From Burkholderiaceae bacterium (GTDB lineage: Bacteria > Pseudomonadota > Gammaproteobacteria > Burkholderiales > Burkholderiaceae_E), in assembly GCA_027493945.1 (NCBI GenBank), contig JAOSJU010000004.1, positions 1-61,578 on the forward strand: DNA of 61,578 nt, given 5' to 3'. Each line of letters starts with the position of its first letter. The first letter of the stretch is position 1. Positions 26,384 through 35,021 of the stretch are shown here, in pieces. A program made the translations under genes and the position numbers. The notes beneath the pieces were generated by a model, which was given only the letters and a program-made list of their open reading frames with translations, ran no database searches and was not told the origin of the DNA.

Positions 26384-26946
26384 ATGGCCGATGCACCGGC
26401 ACTGCAGGCGGTGGTCTTCTGGCTGGTGCCGTCGGAGCCGCGGCGATCCTCCCTCGCCGACCTGATCGCCGCGCTGGGCAAAGCCCATGAGGGCCCCGCG
26501 TTCGAGCCGCACATCACGATCGAGGTGAGCCATGCGCCCGCCGGACCGTCGCTCGAGACATTGCTCGATCGCGTCGCACGAGCCTTCGAGCCGATGACGC
26601 TCGTGGCTGGCGCAACGGCGCACTCGAAGCGCATTTCAAGACGCTGTTCGTCGAATTCGACGACCCGCGCCTGCTCGCGATTCAGCGGCGATTGCGCGAC
26701 GAACTGGGGCGCGACGAAGGCTACGTCCTGCGCCCGCACCTCAGCCTGCTCTATCGAGGGGAGCTGCCTGTCGAGACGCGCAGGCGCCTCGCCGAAACCC
26801 ATCGCCTCGCGGGCGAGCACATCGAGTTCGATGTGCTGGTCGCGGTACGCCCGTCGCCGCCCGGCGGCGACCTGTCGGACATCGACACGATCGACACGTC
26901 GTTGCGCCGCTCGCTTCATCGGGCGTCGTCGAAGCGTGGCGGGTGA
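26384..26946 (+). CDS. 2H phosphoesterase (2'-5' RNA ligase/cyclic phosphodiesterase-like; one frameshift)
   Basis: About 187 residues. The two histidine motifs are present: PHITIEV in the first half and PHLSLLY in the second. The frame changes near 26630. 2H enzymes open 2',3'- or 1'',2''-cyclic phosphates. The plant-type cyclic phosphodiesterases of this length act on ADP-ribose 1'',2''-cyclic phosphate from tRNA splicing. It is in one transcription unit with the nucleotidyltransferase. Confidence 0.78.
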
Positions 26947-26969
26947 GCTTCGGCTCGGCCCGCCCGGCG

Positions 26970-27515
26970 TCAATCCACCTTCGCTCCCGCCCTCCCGATG
27001 ATTCGCCGCCAGAGGCGCCCGATCCACCCGGCCAGTCGCGCCAGCCACCCGCGCGCGGCGCCCGGCGCGGGAGCGGCCGCGGGAACGATCGCGCCGAAGC
27101 GTCTTTCGAGATGCTCGGCGAACTGGGCCGCACGTTCCTTCGCGCGTCGCTCGAACAGGCTGTCGACCACCGGCTTCAGCGACCCTTCGCCGTTCACCCG
27201 CACCCGGCCGAGCATCTCGGTGCCGGCGCCGCTCGCGTGCAGCACCACCTCGATTTCCATCGTCAGGTGCTCGGCGATCGCGATGACGTGAAGCCGGTTC
27301 GGCGGGTCTTCCGAGTCGATCTGCGCCCGCAGGTCGACGACGAGCGGCACTACACCGATCCGCTCCTTCACCGTGAGTTCCGCGGTGCGGTCGTCCACCA
27401 GCCGCACCTCCTCCACGCCGGGGATGCACGAGCACAGCGCATGCACGTCGCGCACGAACCCCCACACCTCCACCGGCGACGCGTTGACGACGAACCGGTC
27501 CTCGTACTCGCGCAT
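26970..27515 (-). CDS. CoxG/SRPBCC-family protein
   Basis: 181 residues, intact. The CoxG-like lipid-binding fold is visible: REYEDRFVVNASPVEVWGFV, CSCIPGVEEV, AELTVKERIGVVPLVVDLRAQI and GRVRVNGEGSLKPVVDSLFERRA. A positively charged amphipathic tail (GWLARLAGWIGRLWRRIIGRAG) probably binds the membrane, as in CoxG proteins that deliver a lipophilic quinone. Its ATG overlaps the TGA of the upstream FAD oxidoreductase gene by one base, so the two are coupled. Confidence 0.85.
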   Translation of the reverse strand: MREYEDRFVVNASPVEVWGFVRDVHALCSCIPGVEEVRLVDDRTAELTVKERIGVVPLVVDLRAQIDSEDPPNRLHVIAIAEHLTMEIEVVLHASGAGTEMLGRVRVNGEGSLKPVVDSLFERRAKERAAQFAEHLERRFGAIVPAAAPAPGAARGWLARLAGWIGRLWRRIIGRAGAKVD

Positions 27516-29084
27516 CAGTCCCACCACCTGTTCAGGTGGAAGTCCTGCGCGATCACGCCCGCGGCGTTGTGGCCCGCGCCGGCGTGCACGCCGCCGCCCG
27601 GGTGGCAGTAGCCGCCGCACATGTAGAGCCCCTCGATCGGGGTCCGGTAAGACGACCAGCCGGCGAACGGACGGAAGTAGCCCATCTGGTCGGGCGTCAT
27701 GTCGCCCACCACGTCGACACCGTTGACCAGGTTGTCGTTGTGCCGCTCGGTGTCGGTCGGGTCCTGGATCGTCATCGCGAGGATCTTCTCGCGCGTCATG
27801 TTCGGCGCGTACGACTGCCACAGGCCGAGCAGGTGCTCGGCGTATTCGACCCGCGCGGCGCCCCAGCCGCGCGGACCCTCCGGCTCGACGCGGTATGGCG
27901 CGTACTGCCAGACGACCGCGGTGTGCTGGCCGGCGGGCGCCTGCGACGGATCGAACAGCGTGGGCAGCGTCACCTGCAGCATTTCGGTGCGCGGCGGCCT
28001 GCCCATGGCGATTTCCTGGTACGCGCGCACCTGGTCCTGGATGCTGCCGCCGAACATCTCCTGGCTGAACGCGGTGTTCACTGCGGGATTGCGCGCGGCC
28101 GCACGGTAATCGGGCGGCTCCGCGAGCGCGAGGTGCAGCACGAAAAGCGAGCGCCCGTTCGAGTGGTAGTTGCGCACCCGCGTGGCGAACGACGCGGGCA
28201 AGTGTTCCTCGCCCACCATGTGAAGGAAGGTCTTCTTCGGCTCCACGTTGGTGACGACCCCCTTCGTCGCCTCGATCAGCGTGCCGTCGTCGAGCTCCAC
28301 CCCGCCGGCCCGGTTGCCGCGCACCAGGATGCGCCTGACGGCCGTGTCGGTCCGCACGACGCCGCCGTGCGCCTCCACCGCGCGACGCAAGCCGAGCGCG
28401 AGCTGCCCGGAGCCCCCCACGCAGATCGGCGCCTCGGCCCTGATGATGCGGAACAGGCAGATCCAGCCCTGCCCGAACTGGTCGGGCGCGAAGCCCAGCA
28501 CCGTCATCCGGGCGAGGAAGTGGACCTTCACCTCCTCGCTCTCGAACAGCTCGTTCAGCAGTTGCACCGGCGTGCTCGCCTGCCACTGCAGCAGCGCCCT
28601 GCCCTCGGCGGACTTCTCCAGTTGCGCGCTCTGCACCGACGGCGGCAGCGGCGGCGAGTACATCAGCGGCAGGTAGGCCGACTCGACGAATTCGCCGTAG
28701 TCTTCGACGAGCTGCCGGAAAGTGCGCGCATCGCTCGCGGAGAACCGCGCCAGCTCCGCGGCCATCCGCTCGGTGTCCCGGTACATCACGATGCTCTCGT
28801 GACCGGGAAAGACGGTGCCGCGCAGGTGCTCCGGGTAGACGTACTTCACGCCGTGGCGCTCGAGTTCCAGGTCGCGATAGACCGGGCTGGTCGGGATGTG
28901 CGTGTGCACCACCGAGCAGGTGTTGTGCCGGAACCCCGGCAGCGTCGCCTCCGAGGTGCTGCACGAGCCGCCCGCCTGACGGCTGCGCTCGAGCACCAGC
29001 ACGCTGGCGCCTGCTCTCGCGAGGTAGGCCGCGCAGGCCAGTCCGTTGTGCCCCCGAGCCGACGATGACGAAGTCGTACGACAT
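27515..29084 (-). CDS. Phytoene-desaturase-like FAD oxidoreductase (one frameshift)
   Basis: About 523 residues. The N-terminal dinucleotide fold starts [10 protein letters not shown]; the frame changes near 29050 and continues [21 protein letters not shown]. Other signatures are [38 protein letters not shown] and the C-terminal FAD loop [25 protein letters not shown]. This family covers carotenoid desaturases/isomerases and all-trans-retinol saturase, but no crt genes are nearby, so the substrate is open. Encoded with a CoxG-like protein; an IclR regulator lies upstream. Confidence 0.85.
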
Positions 29085-29099
29085 CGCGGCCCCCTCGGG

Positions 29100-29856
29100 T
29101 CAGGCGCCCAGTGTTCGGAGAGCTGATCGGCCGCCGCCCGCAGCCGGCGCGCGAGCTGGTCGGCACTTCGGGCGGTCAGCAGGTTGGTCGGGCAGGCCAT
29201 GCTCATCGCGGCGACGGTGCGGCCCGCGCGGCGCACCGGCGCGGAAATCGCGAGCAGCCCGGTGACTGCCTCCTCGCGGCTCCAGCCGACCCCTTCGCGA
29301 TGAATGGCGGCGATCTCGCGCATCAGCTGCTGGCGCGACGCCAGGCTGGCAGGCGTGAGCCGCGGAAGCCCCTCCCGGCGCAGCATCTCGTCGGCCTGCG
29401 CGCGCGAAAGCCCGGCAAGCAGTACCTTGCCGGCTGCGCTCACCGACAGCGGAAGCCGATCGCCCGCCATCATCGCCGCGGCGCGGATCGGAAGCGTGGC
29501 TTCCACCACCAGCACGAAGAGCGCCTGCCCCTCGTCGAGCACCGCCAGCGAGACCATGTGGCCGCAGGCGTCGCGCAGCGCCTCGAAAGTACGGGGCGCC
29601 CTTCGCGCATCAGCGGATCCTGCTCGACGAAACCCGCCGCCACCCGGTAAAGGCTGTCTCCGAGGCTGTAGCGGCCGGTAATGGGGTCCTGCCTGAGGAA
29701 ACCCTCCGCGACCAGCGTCACCGCAAGCCGGTAGGCCGTCGACTTGTGCAGCCCGACCCGGGCGGCAAGCTCGGTGACGCCCAGCGGCGGGGTCGCACGG
29801 TCGAACGCCTTCAACAGCGTCAGCGCGCGCCGAACGGATTGGGTACTGTTCTGCAT
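29100..29856 (-). CDS. IclR-family transcriptional regulator (frameshifted)
   Basis: About 250 residues. N-terminal winged helix: QSVRRALTLLKAFDRA, LGVTELAARVGLHKSTAYRLA, FLRQDPITGRYSLGDSLYRVA. After a frame change near 29595 the effector domain follows: LRDACGHMVSLAVLDEG, LSVSAAGKVLLAGLS and VGWSREEAVTGLLAISAPV. The likely stop is the TGA near 29100 (LGA end), reached by one more frame change; without repair it reads into the oxidoreductase. It probably regulates the downstream pair. Confidence 0.83.
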
Positions 29857-30070
29857 CGTGAGACACGGGTCCGCAGTTCGAACCGGGCGGACATTACGCC
29901 CGTCCGGTCACGCGGTCAATGTCCGTTGGTCCGGTGATACCCAGCTGGGGCTTCAGGCGTGCGGCTTGCGCGAGCGCAACGCAAGCCGCACCCGATCGTG
30001 CCATCGTTGCCGGCAGCGGGTGTCGCCGCAAACCGGCGACGCCCACCACCTCGACCGCATGGAGGACCGG

Positions 30071-30232
30071 ATGAACCCGAAAAAGTTGGCCACCGTGGCC
30101 GCGATCGCCGCCCTGCTGGTCGGCATTCTCCCCGCCATCGCCGGCTGCGCGGCGCTGGACGCGAAGCTTTCCAACCAACCCGACAGGATCCTGAGGCCCG
30201 ACGAGTTGCCGCAGATCTATCGCAACTACTAG
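30071..30232 (+). CDS. Small lipoprotein
   Basis: 53 residues. The ATG at 30071 has a GGAGGA site upstream. MNPKKLATVAAIAALLVGILPAIAGC is a lipoprotein signal with lipobox AIAGC, followed by a short mature part ending LRPDELPQIYRNY. Not recognised. Its neighbours are the IclR gene (divergent) and FadL (convergent). Confidence 0.5.
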   Translation: MNPKKLATVAAIAALLVGILPAIAGCAALDAKLSNQPDRILRPDELPQIYRNY

Positions 30233-30253
30233 CGAGCCGGCCGCCGCGTCCGC

Positions 30254-31567
30254 CTAGAACGTATAGCGCACCTGCCCGCCGAGCACCCAGGTCTTGTTGC
30301 TGTAGCTGCCGGTCAGGTTGCCGGCGCTTGCGCTTGCCAGGTTGCTGGAGGCGTCGCTGCTGAAGATGTAGGTGAAGCCGACGTCGAACGCGAGCGCCTG
30401 GCTGGCCCGGTACTGCGTGCCGACCGAGAGCCACTTGCGATCCATGTCCGGCAGGCGCGGAGTGCGCTTGGCATCCTGCACCGGCGTGCGGTCGTACGCG
30501 AAGCCGAAACGCAGCGTCCAGCGATCGTCCATCCGGTAGTTCGCGCCCAGCGCGATCCGCCACGAATCTTCGAAGGCGAGGTCGACCCTGCTCACCGCCC
30601 GGCCGGTGGGCCGGAGGATCGCGAGTTCCTCGATCGAACTCCATCCGGTGCGCGTGTAATCGGCCAGCAGTTGCCAACGAGCGTCGACGTCGTGAGCCAC
30701 GGCGAGCGACAGGGTGTCGGGCAACTCGACCTTCGCCTTGACGTCTCCGTCGGGCACGACCCGCGCGAGCGGGGCCGGACGCGCCGAGAAGTTCACGTCG
30801 CCCTCCACGTCGTGCTTGACCTTCGAGCGGTAGGCGAGCCCGAGCCGGGTGGCGGGCGTGACCTGCCAGGTCGCCCCCAGGTTCCAGCCGGTGTCCCAGC
30901 TGTCGCCTTCGACCTCGGCGACGCCTTCGCTGCCGATCGGCACTCCGGGAATCCTCAGTGAACCTGCCAGCGCGGTGTACGGCACCGCGTTCGAGAAAGT
31001 GGCTTTCAGCCGCTGGAAGCTGACGCCGGCTCCCAGCGAAAGCTGGTCGTTCACCTTCCAGGCGATGCTGGGATTGATGTTGATCGCCTCGACCGACGAC
31101 TCGAGCGCGTGGAACCGCCCGACCCAGCCGTTTTTCCATTCGGTGCTCAAGCCGAAGGGCGCGCTGACGCCGACGCCCAGCCAAAGCGTGTTCGGCTTCA
31201 GTTCCCGGGACAGGTAGCCGGCCGGAACGCCCGCCGTGCCGCCGGCGTCGCCGCCGTTTCCGCCGCCCGGAATCTGCCCCAGCGGCACCGTCGATCTGCC
31301 GTCGTTCTCGAAGTCGATCTTGACGTCGATGACCGACACCGCGCCGACCACCTGTCGGCCGCGGATGCGGGTCATTCCGGCCGGATTGAAGTAGATCGTG
31401 CCAGCGTCTTCGGCCACGGCTGCGGCGCCGGCGAATGCGTTGCCCAGTCCGCTGGCGTTCTGTTCGAACAAAGCGAACCCCGCGGCCGAAGCCTGGTGCG
31501 ACCACGCCATGAGCGCCACTGCGACGGCCGCCGGAATCAACGCCCGGCGATGGGTCGATTGCTGCAT
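30254..31567 (-). CDS. fadL: FadL/TodX-family outer-membrane transporter
   Basis: 437 residues, intact. Signal peptide MQQSTHRRALIPAAVAVALMAWSHQ, cleaved near ASAAG. The mature start GFALFEQNASGLGNAFAGAA followed by AEDAGTIYFNPAGMTRI is the FadL plug with its NPA motif. Beta-strand repeats run through the rest to a terminal Phe (VRYTF), as outer-membrane barrels require. It carries long-chain fatty acids or aromatic hydrocarbons across the outer membrane and fits the acyl-CoA catabolic genes in the window. Confidence 0.92.
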   Translation of the reverse strand: MQQSTHRRALIPAAVAVALMAWSHQASAAGFALFEQNASGLGNAFAGAAAVAEDAGTIYFNPAGMTRIRGRQVVGAVSVIDVKIDFENDGRSTVPLGQIPGGGNGGDAGGTAGVPAGYLSRELKPNTLWLGVGVSAPFGLSTEWKNGWVGRFHALESSVEAININPSIAWKVNDQLSLGAGVSFQRLKATFSNAVPYTALAGSLRIPGVPIGSEGVAEVEGDSWDTGWNLGATWQVTPATRLGLAYRSKVKHDVEGDVNFSARPAPLARVVPDGDVKAKVELPDTLSLAVAHDVDARWQLLADYTRTGWSSIEELAILRPTGRAVSRVDLAFEDSWRIALGANYRMDDRWTLRFGFAYDRTPVQDAKRTPRLPDMDRKWLSVGTQYRASQALAFDVGFTYIFSSDASSNLASASAGNLTGSYSNKTWVLGGQVRYTF

Positions 31568-31699
31568 GATGCTTCCCTGGGTGAAGTGTTGGCGATGCAC
31601 GATTCTTCCTCTTCGAGCCGCGAAGAAAGTCGACGCAGGTCAACATCCGTTCGCGCGCGCCGCCTAGAATTTGTTCGGTCGCAACAGGCGCCAGCATCC

Positions 31700-32353
31700 A
31701 TGAACCAGCCGATCGATCCTTCCGTCCGGCGTTTTCTGAAGGCGCTCGCAACGGGCGCCGCGGCGCTCGCTGCCGGTTGCGCAACCAGGCAAGTCACGGT
31801 GCCCGAAGAGGGCTTCGAGTACCGCACCGTCGAGCCACCGCAACGCACCGCCACCCCCGGCAAGCTCGAGGTGCTCGAGTTCTTCTGGTACGCGTGTCCG
31901 TTCTGCAACGCGATGGAGCCGATCCTGCGCGAGTGGCTGCAAAGGCAGCCCGCCGACGTTGCGTTCCGCAGAATCCACGTCCCCCGCCCGCCGCTTCAGC
32001 AGTTCCACTACACGCTCGAAGTGCTCGGCAAGGCAGACGAACTGTCCGAACGCATCTATGCGGCGATTCACCTCCAGCAACTCGACCTCGAGACGCGCGA
32101 CCGGATGGCCGACTTCGTCGCGCGCAACGGCGTCGACCGCGCGCGCTTCGTCGAGGCCTTCGGCTCGCCCGCGGTGCGCGCGAAGATGCAGGAAGCCACG
32201 GCGACCATGAACGCGTACAAGGTCGACGGCGTTCCCACCTTCGCGGTGAACGGCAAGTGGATCACCGCGCCGTCGATGCTGGGCGGCAGCTATACCACCA
32301 CGCTGCGCGTCTTCGAGTACCTGCTGGCGCGCGAACGTCGAGGTGCAGCATAG
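31700..32353 (+). CDS. DsbA-like thiol:disulfide interchange lipoprotein
   Basis: 217 residues. The N-terminus has a hydrophobic stretch ending in a lipobox-like LAAGC (Cys27). Thioredoxin fold with active site CPFC (Cys66/Cys69, in FFWYACPFCNAME) and cis-proline loop DGVPTFAVNGKW. DsbA enzymes usually have CPHC; Phe in place of His lowers oxidising power by general knowledge of the family. It is followed by a second thioredoxin-like gene and CcdA, which suggests a local disulfide or cytochrome c maturation relay. Confidence 0.87.
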   Translation: MNQPIDPSVRRFLKALATGAAALAAGCATRQVTVPEEGFEYRTVEPPQRTATPGKLEVLEFFWYACPFCNAMEPILREWLQRQPADVAFRRIHVPRPPLQQFHYTLEVLGKADELSERIYAAIHLQQLDLETRDRMADFVARNGVDRARFVEAFGSPAVRAKMQEATATMNAYKVDGVPTFAVNGKWITAPSMLGGSYTTTLRVFEYLLARERRGAA

Positions 32354-32745
32354 GCATCCGCACCCTGCCGGCGCTTGCGCTTGCGCTGGCGCTCGCGCTG
32401 TCGCTGTGGGCCTCGTTCCGCAGCGGCGCTCGAGATCGTGCCGTTTTCGGCCGAAGCCCTCGCTCAGGCGCAGCGCGCCGGCGCGCCGATCGCCTTGCAC
32501 TTTCATTCGAAGTCCTGCGGCACCTGCCGCCTCCAGGTCAAGGCCTTCGATGCGATGCGCACCGATACGGAACTTTGCGCTGACGCTGCTGGTGGTCGAT
32601 TTCGACGAAGACCGTGAAACGTCGCGGGCCTTCCGCGTGATGGCGCCGGGCGCACTGATCGTGCTGCGCGGAAGCGTCGAGCGCGCGCCTTCTGGGAGTG
32701 GTCGAGCCGGAGCGGCTGCGCGCCGCGCTGCGTTCTGCGCTCTGA
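32350..32745 (+). CDS. Thioredoxin-like protein with CGTC motif (frameshifted)
   Basis: About 130 residues. A hydrophobic N-terminal helix (PALALALALALSLWASF), then EIVPFSAEALAQAQRAGAPIALHFHSKSCGTCRLQVKAF with the CGTC redox pair, and TLLVVDFDEDRETSRAFRVMAPGALIVLRG. It ends at TGA 32743-32745. Frames change near 32430, 32570 and 32690, so the start is not fixed. Together with CcdA it would receive electrons from the cytoplasm. Confidence 0.65.
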
Positions 32746-32749
32746 CGCG

Positions 32750-33486
32750 GTGGTCGAACCCGTCTCCTTCCTGCACCTCGGCCTGACCCTCGTCGCCGGC
32801 GCGCTGTCGACGCTTTCGCCCTGCGTGTTTCCGCTGTTGCCGATGGTCGTCGGCGGCGTGGCGCACACGCATCGCCAGATCGGCCCGCTCGCGATGGGTG
32901 CGGGCATGGTGGCGGCGTTCGTGTTCTTCGGCGTGATGCTCGCCGCGGTGGGCCCGACGCTGGGCATCGACATCCGATATCTCCGGACCGCGGCCGGACT
33001 GCTGATGCTGGCGATCGCCGTCGTGCTGCTCGTGCCCGAAGCGCAGGAGCACACGCCGGCCCGGCTCTCGCGGCTGGCCACGATGGCCCAGCAGGTTTCG
33101 GCGCGACTGCACCCCGAAACGGTGCACGGCGCCTTCCTGCTCGGCGCGTTGCTCGGCATGATCTGGAGCCCGTGCTCGGGGCCCTGCTCGGCTCCGGCAT
33201 GGCGCTGGTGGCCACGAAGGGCGGGCTGCTCAACGGCGGGCTGATTCTCGGAGTGTTCGGCATCGGTGCGGCGCTGCCGCTGATGGCCGTCGCCCACGCG
33301 TCGCGCGCCCTGTTCGCGCGAATGCGCCGCTGGGTGCTGGGCCACGGCGCCGATCTGCGGCACGGCTTCGCGGTGCTGATCGGGCTGATGGGCATCGCGG
33401 TGCTGACCGGTTTCGACCGATGGCTGGAGGCGAAGCTGCTGGAACTGCTGCCCGACGCCCGGGTGCGGCTCACCACCCGGTTCTGA
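32750..33486 (+). CDS. ccdA: CcdA/DsbD-like membrane electron carrier (one frameshift)
   Basis: About 245 residues from GTG 32750, four bases after the thioredoxin-like gene. Six membrane helices are predicted. The two redox cysteines sit in STLSPCVFPLLPMVVGG and MIWSPCSGP. The second helix half follows one frame over near 33175 (GSGMALVATKGGLLNGGLI, FGIGAALPLMAVAH). CcdA moves electrons from cytoplasmic thioredoxin to periplasmic thiol proteins, here probably its two neighbours. Confidence 0.85.
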
Positions 33487-33498
33487 CGCCTCCTCGCG

Positions 33499-34964
33499 CT
33501 ACCCGCGGCCTCGGGCCGCGCCGCGCGCACCGAGCCGCGCGAGCAGCGGCAGCACCAGCGCGCGCGCGTCCACGCGCGCGCCGATGTGCGCGAGCGTGAG
33601 GAACGAGCCGACCAGCTTGCGGTGCAGGAACATCGTCTGCGGCGGCGGCACGCGCAGCAGCCCTTGCCGGAAGCCCGAGGTCGAAACCGAGCGCGCGCGA
33701 GCGCGACGGCAGGTCGGAGGCCGCGAAGTCGTAGCGGCCGCGATGCCGCAGCGGCTCGCACACCAGCATGATCAGGTCGATGGTGGCCTCGACCAGCTCG
33801 GGCGAATCGCCGGGCGCGGCGTAGCCGATCGCCACCGCGTGCCGGCCCACCGCGGCGCGGTCGTCGTCGATCACCGCGCGGGTGATGCGCGCATAGTCGG
33901 CGACGAAGCCCGCGTCGAACTGCACCGTCGCGCCGAAATCGAGCAGCACCACCTTGCCGGTGTCGGGCTGCCACAGATAGTTCGCGAAGTTCGGGTCGGT
34001 CTGCATCGTGCGGAACTCGAACAGCTCGCGGAACATCAGCCGCTCCAGCACGGTGCCGATCGCGTCGCGCGTGGCCTGCGCGACGCCGGGCGCGGCGAGC
34101 GTGCCGATCGGCTCGCCGTCCATGAAGTCCATCGCCAGGATGCGCCGCGTGGTCAGGTCGGAGTGCGTGCGCGGCATGAGCAGCGCGGGCTCGTCGGCCA
34201 CGAGGCGGGCGTAGCGCCCGAGCGATGCGGCCTCGGCCAGGTAGTCGGCTTCCTGCGCCAACTGGCGGGTCGCTTCGGCGGCGATCGCCGGAATGTCGGC
34301 ATCGCGGGGGAACACCCTGAGCAGGCGCAGCAGCGCGGCGACGTTGTCGACGTCGCCCCGGATCGAGCGCGCGACGCCCGGATACTGGACCTTCAGCGCG
34401 AGGTCGCGGCCGTCGACCGTGCGCGCGCGGTGCACCTGGCCGATCGAAGCGGCGGCGACCGGCGTCTCGTCGAAGCGCTCGAAGCGGCGCTCCCAGCCCT
34501 TGCCGTACTCGCGGCCGAGCACGCGGCGCAGCTGCGCGAGCGGCATCGGCGCGGCCTGCGCGCGCAGGATCGCCAGCGCCTCGGTGAACTCCGGCGGCAG
34601 CAGGTCGGCACCCTGCAGCGACAGCATCTGGCCGAGCTTCATCGCACCGCCGCGCAGCCGCGAGAGGCGCGCCGCGAGGCGCCGCGCGTTGTCGGCCGAC
34701 AGGAACGCATCGGCGAAGTCGTGGCCCGCGCGGGCGCCGGCGGGCTTGTCCGCGACCAGGCGCCGCAAGCCCTCGGCCAAGGCCGCCGAGGGCGAGTTCG
34801 CCGGCGGCGAGCGCGACGCTGGCCAGGCGCCCGACGCGTGTCTGCGGAACGCGCGCGGTTGGCTGCGGCGGCGGGGCGGGCTGCCTGCGCGTCGCGGCCG
34901 GCTGCGGCGGCGCGGCGGCGCGCGTGCCTGCGGCGTCGGAGGGCGGATCGCGTCGGCGTGCCAT
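33499..34964 (-). CDS. AarF/UbiB-family atypical kinase (frameshifted)
   Basis: About 488 residues. Family motifs in order: the KxGQ loop in GGAMKLGQMLSLQG, the alanine-rich nucleotide loop AAASIGQVHRA, the catalytic-loop Asn in TMQTDPNFANYLWQ and DFG in VVLLDFGATVQFD. UbiB/AarF proteins support ubiquinone biosynthesis as ATPases. The frame changes near 34790 (after a Pro/Ala-rich N-terminus) and near 33680; the true C-terminus QTMFLHRKLVGSFLTLAHIG ends at the TAG at 33499-33501. Confidence 0.87.
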
Positions 34965-35021
34965 GCGGGTGCGGCGCCCGGGTCGCGCGCGTTCAGCCGA
35001 CGACGCGGGCCGACGACGCCA

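Noticed and set aside
27515..29866. A 783-residue open frame joining an IclR regulator to the FAD oxidoreductase
   Set aside because: The oxidoreductase has a proper start at 29084 in another frame and both proteins are full length separately; the apparent fusion comes from indels near 29050 and 29100.
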